Positions 32,006 through 37,251 of a DNA stretch of 37,251 nucleotides are shown piece by piece. Where the stretch lies: the NCBI GenBank assembly GCA_002720855.1, contig PBIN01000008.1, positions 1-37,251 on the forward strand. The letters run 5' to 3'. A model generated the notes under the pieces. It was not told the origin of the DNA, did no database searches, and was given only the letters and a program-made list of their open reading frames with translations. A program made the translations under genes and the position numbers. This stretch comes from Rhodospirillaceae bacterium (GTDB lineage Bacteria; Pseudomonadota; Alphaproteobacteria; MPNO01; UBA2964). How positions within the stretch are numbered: position 1 is the first letter of the stretch; the number at the start of each line of letters is the position of its first letter.

Positions 32006-34390
32006 TTATGACTCTCCCCTTGCACCGGCGCGGCGGCGGACGAGTTGAGTCAAAACGACCAGGCCCAACGCCACCAATGCCAAAGGATATATCCATTCTT
32101 TTGCTGGTCTTCCGAGTTGTTCAACATCGATACTGGTCACAAAGTCTTCATATGGACGGATGCCCGCTTTCTCAGCCACGCTATTGAACGCTACATTCGT
32201 AACCGGATAGCGACCATCTTTTAAAGCACCCAGTTCCAGCCCGTACGGTTTTAGGCCAGGCTTATCTGCAGCAGAAATTCTGAAGAGTTTGAAACGGTCA
32301 CCATAATTCGTTTCGCGAACGACATGCAGCCGGAAGGCAAGGCCTTTTTCGATTGTCAAATCGCCTTTCGCAGCCCTTTCAATATCAGCGGTAGCAAAAG
32401 CGGGGGAAAACCGGTCGAGGATAAAGTCGGGGCGGAAGAACCCAACCATCGCCACGATGAGTAAAATGGATTCAAACCACTTAACTTTAACGAACATCCA
32501 TTGCTGGGTTAGCGAGCTAAAACACAAGATTGCGAGTAGCGAGACGCAAAAGACAGTGATCCCATGCCAAACACTCGTAACACCGATAAGCAGAAGCTCT
32601 GTATTGAAGATAAAGACGAATGGAAGTACCGCCGTGCGAATATCATACAGAAAACTCTGGACACCTGTTTTTAACGGGTCGGCGCGCGAAATCGCGGAAG
32701 CTGCAAAAGCTGCCAAACATACGGGCGGCGTTGAATCTGCCAGCAATCCGAAATAGAAAACAAACAGATGAACCGCGATCAATGGCAGGACCAGTCCGGC
32801 GGCATTTCCGAGCTCCACCAGCACGCCCGCTAGCAATGAAGCAACAACGAGATAGTTTGCGGTAGTAGGCAGCCCCATCCCGAGGACGATGCACAATACC
32901 GCCGTTAAAAGGAGCAACACATACACGTTGCCACCCGACAATGCTTCAACAACACCAACCATGGCGTTGTTCAGTCCCGTCGATGAAACCGCACCGACGA
33001 TTATGCCCGCCGCAGCAACGGCAACAGCAATGCCGATCATATTGCGGGCGCCGGCGATTAATCCGTCGCGAATGTCAGCGATCCCGTTATAGAAACTCTG
33101 AAGCGCCGGAACTCCTTGATAGCGCCCCTCGATGACCCGTTGTCCGATTATGATTACCATCATCACAACAACGGAATAAAACACGGCACTACCGGCGGTC
33201 CAGCGGGCCACCATAAGGAGATACACCAACACAATGATCGGAACCAGGAAATGAATACCCTGTCTAAAGGTTGCCCAAAGGATGGGGACTTCAGATTTAT
33301 CCAGCCCTTTGAGACCGAGCTTCAGTGCCTCGAGATGCGAGATATAAAGGAGCCCGAGATAGCTGATGACCGCTGGAATAAATGCAGCGACCACGACATC
33401 GAAGTAAGGAATGCCAATTGTCTCGGCGATAATAAAAGCGGCAGCGCCCATAATTGGCGGCATAATTTGACCGTTTGTCGAAGCCGCAACTTCGATTGCG
33501 CCCGCTTTCACAGCCGGAATGCCGATCTTTTGCATAACGGGGATCGTGAATGTCCCGGTTGTCACGACATTTGCGATCGAGGACCCCGATATCGCCCCGT
33601 TCATACCCGATGCAAGAATTGCAGCTTTTGCTGGCCCGCCGCGATATCTGCCAACCATCGCAAAGGCGAGGTCCAGAAAATATTTCCCTGCACCCGCTTT
33701 TTCCAGCAAAGCCCCAAACAGGACAAACAAAAAGACAAAGCTGACGGAAACATCGATTGGTATTCCGAAGATTGCCTCTCCTGTGAGCCATTGATACCCG
33801 ATCAACCGTTCCAAAGAGACGCCCTTATGGGAAATGATATCCGGCATCGACTGACCGAATATCGAAAATAAAAGGAAAATGGCGCAGATGATAACCAGCG
33901 GCAAACCAATGGCGCGGCGTGTCGCCTCCAGCAAAAGAAGGATTCCGCAGCCACCAATAATCGCCTCCACCGGCACCTGCATTCCCCAGATTTCTTCTTT
34001 CAGTAGTACACCAACACGTTTGGTGATCCCTTCTTGCGCAATAAGGGGATAGAGCGCACAGAACGCGGCAACGACCCCGAGAACCATGTCGGAAACAGGA
34101 ATGCCGGGTTTCGTCCGGCGTCTTGATCCTGGAAAAACAATAAAGCAAAGGAGCAATGCAAATGCGAGATGCGCTGCGCGCGCAGGAACGTCGACGATGA
34201 TCCCAAAATTTATATGGAAGGGAAAAGGTGACGCGATCCAAAGTTGAAATAAAGACCAAATGAGCGTGAGGGCGACAATCAACTTAAGCCCGGTCGATCC
34301 CGGGTCCCGGCCGGTACTTTCAAATCGTTCCAGGAGTTCTTCAGCACTCTCTGTTTGTTCGACCTGCTCGGATCCGTTTGTATCAGCCAT
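32006..34390 (-). CDS. TAXI-type fused TRAP transporter permease (DctQM fusion)
   Basis: 794 residues from the ATG at 34390, which has GGGGG 7 bases upstream; the ATG at 34396 sits directly on that site. Long hydrophobic protein fusing the small and large TRAP permease parts. Segments include LPLVIICAIFLLFSIFGQSM, GALLEKAGAGKYFLDLAFAM, NGAISGSSIANVVTTGTFTI, EVAASTNGQIMPPIMGAAAF, VLGMGLPTTANYLVVASLLA and LLADSTPPVCLAAFAASAIS, all typical of the 4TM/12TM fusion. The C-terminal soluble region after about residue 640 is the DUF3394-like tail. It moves an organic acid with Na+ or H+. It works with the TAXI binding protein 74 bases upstream. Confidence 0.95.
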   Translation of the reverse strand: MADTNGSEQVEQTESAEELLERFESTGRDPGSTGLKLIVALTLIWSLFQLWIASPFPFHINFGIIVDVPARAAHLAFALLLCFIVFPGSRRRTKPGIPVSDMVLGVVAAFCALYPLIAQEGITKRVGVLLKEEIWGMQVPVEAIIGGCGILLLLEATRRAIGLPLVIICAIFLLFSIFGQSMPDIISHKGVSLERLIGYQWLTGEAIFGIPIDVSVSFVFLFVLFGALLEKAGAGKYFLDLAFAMVGRYRGGPAKAAILASGMNGAISGSSIANVVTTGTFTIPVMQKIGIPAVKAGAIEVAASTNGQIMPPIMGAAAFIIAETIGIPYFDVVVAAFIPAVISYLGLLYISHLEALKLGLKGLDKSEVPILWATFRQGIHFLVPIIVLVYLLMVARWTAGSAVFYSVVVMMVIIIGQRVIEGRYQGVPALQSFYNGIADIRDGLIAGARNMIGIAVAVAAAGIIVGAVSSTGLNNAMVGVVEALSGGNVYVLLLLTAVLCIVLGMGLPTTANYLVVASLLAGVLVELGNAAGLVLPLIAVHLFVFYFGLLADSTPPVCLAAFAASAISRADPLKTGVQSFLYDIRTAVLPFVFIFNTELLLIGVTSVWHGITVFCVSLLAILCFSSLTQQWMFVKVKWFESILLIVAMVGFFRPDFILDRFSPAFATADIERAAKGDLTIEKGLAFRLHVVRETNYGDRFKLFRISAADKPGLKPYGLELGALKDGRYPVTNVAFNSVAEKAGIRPYEDFVTSIDVEQLGRPAKEWIYPLALVALGLVVLTQLVRRRAGARGES

Positions 34391-34415
34391 TGTCATCCCC
34401 CTGCTCTAAACGCAA

Positions 34416-34445
34416 AACGGCGGACGCATCAATGCGCCCGCCGTT
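34416..34445 (-). terminator. Intercistronic hairpin between TAXI binding protein and permease
   Basis: Arms AACGGCGGACGCAT (34416-34429) and ATGCGCCCGCCGTT (34432-34445) pair over 14 bases. The single imperfection is an A/C mismatch if read on the plus strand but a G-U pair in the minus-strand RNA, so the structure fits the transcript of this operon. In RNA order it is followed by TTTTGCGTTT, a weak U-tract. It lies after the binding-protein stop and before the permease start, and probably lowers permease expression or protects the binding-protein mRNA. Confidence 0.72.
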
Positions 34446-34464
34446 GCAACTAGCTATACAGAGA

Positions 34465-35454
34465 TTATTTCCAGCCTTTTTCCTTGTAGTACTTCAACGC
34501 ACCCTTATGAAGCGGCGCTGAAAGGCCGTCACTGATCATACGTTTCGGATCAAGATTCCGGAACGCAGGATGCAATTTGCGGAAATCATCAAGATTTTCC
34601 ATGACCGCCCGGGTCACTTCATAAACAGTATTCTCATCGACATCGGCACTGGTTACGAAAGTGGCCATCACACCAAAGGTCGTGACGTCTGAAGAGGTCG
34701 TTTTATAGGTCCCCTTTGGAATCGTTGCCCAGGCATAGTAAGGGCGTTCTTTTACAAGACCCTTTGCAAGAGCGTTGTTGAAGTTAACGATCTTGGCGCC
34801 ACAGCCATCGGTGGCAACAGACACGCCAGCATTCGGAACACCAACGGTGTAAATAAAGGCGTCAATTTTGCCATCGCACAGGGCTTTCGACTGCTCTGTG
34901 GAGGTCAATTCGGTTGCGGCCTTAAACGCACTTTTGTTCCAGCCTGCACGTTTCATCAGGAAATCCATTGTTCCCCGCTGACCTGAGCCCGCATTACCAA
35001 TATTAACGCGCTTGCCTTTCAGGCTATCCCATCCTGAAATACCGGATTTTCCACCAGCAATAATGTGAAGCGGCTCGGGATGTACGGAGAATACGGCCCG
35101 TACCTTCTTGAACTGCTTACCCTTCCAGGCGCTCGTACCGTTATACGCATGATGCTGCCAGTCTGACTGAGCAACGCCAAAATCGAGCTCACCTTCCTTA
35201 ATTTGGCCGATGTTGTAGTTCGATCCACCGGTCGAAGGTGCTGAGCAACGAATACCGTGCTTGCGGCCCTTTTTACGACCCTCTGCAGCTTCTTTATGAA
35301 CAAGCCGGCATACCGCGTTACCAACCTGAAAATACACACCAGTTGGTCCACCGGTTCCGATCGAAATAAAGCGCTTCTTGCTGGCTGCTTCGACGGTTGC
35401 CGCCAAACCAAACGCAAGAACTCCTGCCATTGCCGAAAATAAAATACGTTTCAT
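34465..35454 (-). CDS. TAXI family TRAP solute-binding protein
   Basis: 329 residues, with GGGAGGGG upstream of the ATG at 35454. Signal peptide MKRILFSAMAGVLAFGLAAT, cleavage after VEA. TAXI family marks: FISIGTGGPTGVYFQVGNAV, STGGSNYNIGQIKEGELDFG, VAQSDWQHHAYNG, VNIGNAGSGQRGTMDFLMK and DGKIDAFIYTVGVPNAGVSV. It is periplasmic and delivers its ligand, usually a dicarboxylate or an amino acid such as glutamate in studied members, to the fused permease. It contains several Cys (CRLVHK; RCSAPST; LCDGK; DGCGAK) that may form two disulfides. It is the first gene of the minus-strand TRAP operon. Confidence 0.95.
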   Translation of the reverse strand: MKRILFSAMAGVLAFGLAATVEAASKKRFISIGTGGPTGVYFQVGNAVCRLVHKEAAEGRKKGRKHGIRCSAPSTGGSNYNIGQIKEGELDFGVAQSDWQHHAYNGTSAWKGKQFKKVRAVFSVHPEPLHIIAGGKSGISGWDSLKGKRVNIGNAGSGQRGTMDFLMKRAGWNKSAFKAATELTSTEQSKALCDGKIDAFIYTVGVPNAGVSVATDGCGAKIVNFNNALAKGLVKERPYYAWATIPKGTYKTTSSDVTTFGVMATFVTSADVDENTVYEVTRAVMENLDDFRKLHPAFRNLDPKRMISDGLSAPLHKGALKYYKEKGWK

Positions 35455-35739
35455 GGGTTACCCCTCCCTATAAACAAATGGTTTCAAGCTCGTATCACCC
35501 GATATCGCCCCGGATACCGGAGGATTACCAGCCTTTGCACTGCAAACTATTCACCAACCGAACATTCTGGGTTGATCGAAATCCGTTGCAATAAATCAAT
35601 GGTATAACCATGCCCGCCACACCGCCGAGGAGTCAATTACCTAAAAAGAGATTTTCTTTATGTTTTTGTATGCATTTGCGCGGATATCGAGGCATCGATA
35701 GGATAGCGCCCGAATTTGAAGATACGATTTGAGTAGAAA
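35455..35739. promoter_or_regulatory. Divergent promoter region, TAXI operon and apt
   Basis: 285 bases without a gene I can support. This must carry the promoter of the TAXI operon (reading left) and that of apt (reading right). A GATATCGCCCCGGATACCGG stretch around 35501-35520 has weak dyad symmetry. No known operator recognised. Confidence 0.4.
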
Positions 35740-36255
35740 ATGGACATTAAGAACCACATTCGGACGATTCCTGATTTTCCCAAACCGGGCATCCTTTTTT
35801 ATGATATTTCGACCCTTCTCCATCACAAAGAAGCGTGGAAAGCTGCGGTCGATCAGATGGCAGAGCGTATCAGCAAATTTGAACCGGACATGTTGTTCGG
35901 TATTGAATCGCGCGGTTTTCTCGTCGCCGCGCCTGTTGCCTATAAACTTGGCTGCGGCTTTGCAATGATCCGAAAAAAAGAAAAACTGCCCGGCGAAACG
36001 ATCGCCTATACCTACTCTTTGGAGTACGGCACAGATACGATTGAGATTCAGGCAGATGCCGCCGCACCTGGACAAAAAATTGTAGTCGTAGACGATTTAC
36101 TGGCAACAGGCGGCACTATGGCGGCTGGAATAAACCTGCTGCGCCGCCTTGATACAGATGTGCGGGGAGCGGCGTGCATTATCGAGCTGGATTTTTTAAA
36201 AGGCCGGGCCCATATCGACGTCCCATTTGAGGCTCTGGTAAGTTTCTCGTCTTAA
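35740..36255 (+). CDS. apt: Adenine phosphoribosyltransferase
   Basis: 171 residues, the standard APRT length. [18 protein letters not shown] at the N-terminus matches the family, [19 protein letters not shown] the base-binding region, [20 protein letters not shown] the flexible loop, and [13 protein letters not shown] the PRPP-binding motif. It salvages adenine to AMP using PRPP in the cytoplasm. Monocistronic, divergent from the TAXI operon. Confidence 0.96.
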   Translation: MDIKNHIRTIPDFPKPGILFYDISTLLHHKEAWKAAVDQMAERISKFEPDMLFGIESRGFLVAAPVAYKLGCGFAMIRKKEKLPGETIAYTYSLEYGTDTIEIQADAAAPGQKIVVVDDLLATGGTMAAGINLLRRLDTDVRGAACIIELDFLKGRAHIDVPFEALVSFSS

Positions 36256-36311
36256 TCACCTTCGGACGTTTTTACCAACCATTTACATCCTCCATGTACC
36301 GTAACAGACGC

Positions 36312-36327
36312 CTTAAACGCGTTTGAG
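36312..36327. promoter_or_regulatory. 16-bp near-palindrome upstream of the PAS gene
   Basis: CTTAAACG directly joined to CGTTTGAG forms a dyad with one mismatch. It lies between the end of apt and the start of the PAS protein and could be an operator for the latter. The remaining bases of the 133-base gap show no other strong signal and no good terminator for apt. Confidence 0.35.
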
Positions 36328-36388
36328 CACGTTTATCGAACCCGTTACTCACAATCGGAAACACACGGTTCCGGGGTAGCTACTGCCT

Positions 36389-37251
36389 ATGGCTATGTCA
36401 AAATTCAACGTGAGAACGCGGCGCATTCCGGTCCGTCGTGGAATGTTCCGTCAAAAGCTATCGACGGCTGTGGGCGAAACACGCGAGGAAGCCGCCTCAG
36501 CAGCCCATCCGACCCACTACATTGAAAATCTTTGTTGTGCCGCCGTGCTCATCGACTGTGATCGACGCATAGAGGCCGTCAATAAGGAATTCTTTAAACT
36601 CTTCGGCTTGCCCGCAAAGGCGGTTCAATCGGGAGAAACCTTCGCCGAGTTCGCCCAACGGTCAATCCTAAATGGTTGGGAAGGCATCATTGGTCTAGGC
36701 GAACTTTTGGGAGCACCAGAAAATAATGTGGCTGGTATTCGAATCAGTAGTTCGCATGGCCAAACCGTTACCGCGAAAGTTGCAATAACCCCTGAAGAGA
36801 AGATGCTTATTTCATTATCAGTAGTCGAAAGCTCCTCCGACGAAGATCAATGGCCCAGACGGATGATAGACAATCTGGGCGGTGCCATCTTGCGCATTCG
36901 GCTGAATCCCAATGGTGTGCTTAGCTGCATATTTGCAAATGCCTCAGCACCCGACCTGTTTGGCATTACGAATGATGTTCTTCTTGATCCCGAATTCGAT
37001 GTCTTGACACTGGTCAACGAAATCCATCGCGACTCGCTTTCCACCCATATCCAAGATGCACGTATGTCTTCGGGACATTTCGATCTGGATTTGCAGATTT
37101 TGAATAATGATCGTGGGCCAATTTGGACGCGATGTGTCGGTTCAACATTCGAAAATGCAGAAGGAGAAAATACTTGTGACGTCCGCCTAATGGATATTGA
37201 AGATCGCGTCGCTATTTCAAACGAACGACAGCGACTGGAAACACTTTTAAA
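36389..37251 (+). CDS. PAS-domain sensor protein, N-terminal part cut by the window end
   Basis: The frame is open from the ATG at 36389 to the last base, 287 codons with no stop, so the gene continues past the window. An alternative ATG is at 36395; both have only a weak CGGGG upstream. The N-terminus is basic (KFNVRTRRIPVRRGMFRQKL) with no membrane segment or signal peptide. A first PAS-like domain (about 44-150) begins with HYIENLCCAAVLIDCDRRIE and AVNKEFFKLFGL. A second (about 157-275) begins with RRMIDNLGGAILRIRL and includes IFANASAPDLFGI. The final helix ISNERQRLETL is of the type that leads to a further PAS, histidine kinase or GGDEF domain. A cytoplasmic sensor or regulator is likely; the output domain is unseen. 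Confidence 0.82.
   Translation, partial: MAMSKFNVRTRRIPVRRGMFRQKLSTAVGETREEAASAAHPTHYIENLCCAAVLIDCDRRIEAVNKEFFKLFGLPAKAVQSGETFAEFAQRSILNGWEGIIGLGELLGAPENNVAGIRISSSHGQTVTAKVAITPEEKMLISLSVVESSSDEDQWPRRMIDNLGGAILRIRLNPNGVLSCIFANASAPDLFGITNDVLLDPEFDVLTLVNEIHRDSLSTHIQDARMSSGHFDLDLQILNNDRGPIWTRCVGSTFENAEGENTCDVRLMDIEDRVAISNERQRLETLL

Noticed and set aside
33116-33871. 251-codon open frame on the plus strand
   Set aside because: Antisense to the TAXI permease; His/Cys/Arg-rich composition with no domain.

Overview
The window looks like a piece of an alphaproteobacterial chromosome, probably Rhodospirillales-like. This rests on the gene content: an EipA/DUF1134 protein, a DUF2336 HEAT-like protein, a class I cytochrome c2, a Pol IV with an N-terminal zinc ribbon, both DctPQM and TAXI-type TRAP transporters, and many catabolic oxidoreductases. 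All calls come from reading the sequence; no database search was run.

Layout. (1) 1-4399: right-hand part of an integrative element. It ends in a 3' fragment of tRNA-Pro(CGG) (4330-4399) beside a tyrosine recombinase (3284-4261). It also carries a two-gene membrane/secreted unit and a 419-residue protein (354-1613) with the three core motifs of a family A / T7-type polymerase and no exonuclease domain. The left end and the intact tRNA lie outside the window. (2) 4565-5503: secreted TPR protein with a C-terminal peptidoglycan-binding-like domain, built from near-identical 102-bp repeats. (3) 5639-10269: small-molecule enzymes: an AMDase/maleate isomerase-like protein, a thiol-dioxygenase-type cupin, an aldo/keto reductase lacking its catalytic His, an ornithine cyclodeaminase-like protein, and a divergent TauD-like dioxygenase. 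(4) 10384-13642: BamE-like lipoprotein, glyoxalase I, DUF4126 membrane protein, and a TPR membrane protein broken by one in-frame TAA. (5) 13855-20785: a co-directional catabolic block of alpha/beta hydrolase, luciferase-like monooxygenase, TRAP DctQ-DctM-DctP and a GMC oxidoreductase. (6) 20782-23791, minus strand: a membrane-anchored EEP-family protein broken by one in-frame TAG, an arylsulfotransferase-like propeller, and a zinc-ribbon membrane protein. (7) 23876-26739: PDC hydrolase-like amidohydrolase, DinB, EipA. (8) 26744-31048: a fused double SDR with a 17-bp palindrome at its start, DUF2336, cytochrome c2, and a His-rich conserved protein. (9) 31150-35454: TAXI TRAP operon of binding protein, intercistronic hairpin, fused permease and SUMF1-like protein. 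(10) 35740-37251: adenine phosphoribosyltransferase and the N-terminal part of a PAS sensor protein cut by the window edge.

How it fits together. Much of the window is uptake and breakdown of organic acids and alcohols. Two independent TRAP systems import substrates, and flavin, SDR, AKR, 2OG-Fe and hydrolase enzymes surround them. The actual substrates cannot be read from sequence. The most unusual item is the stand-alone polymerase-like protein on the integrative element. The two single-codon nonsense interruptions (12284-12286 and 21190-21192) are the other clear anomalies.
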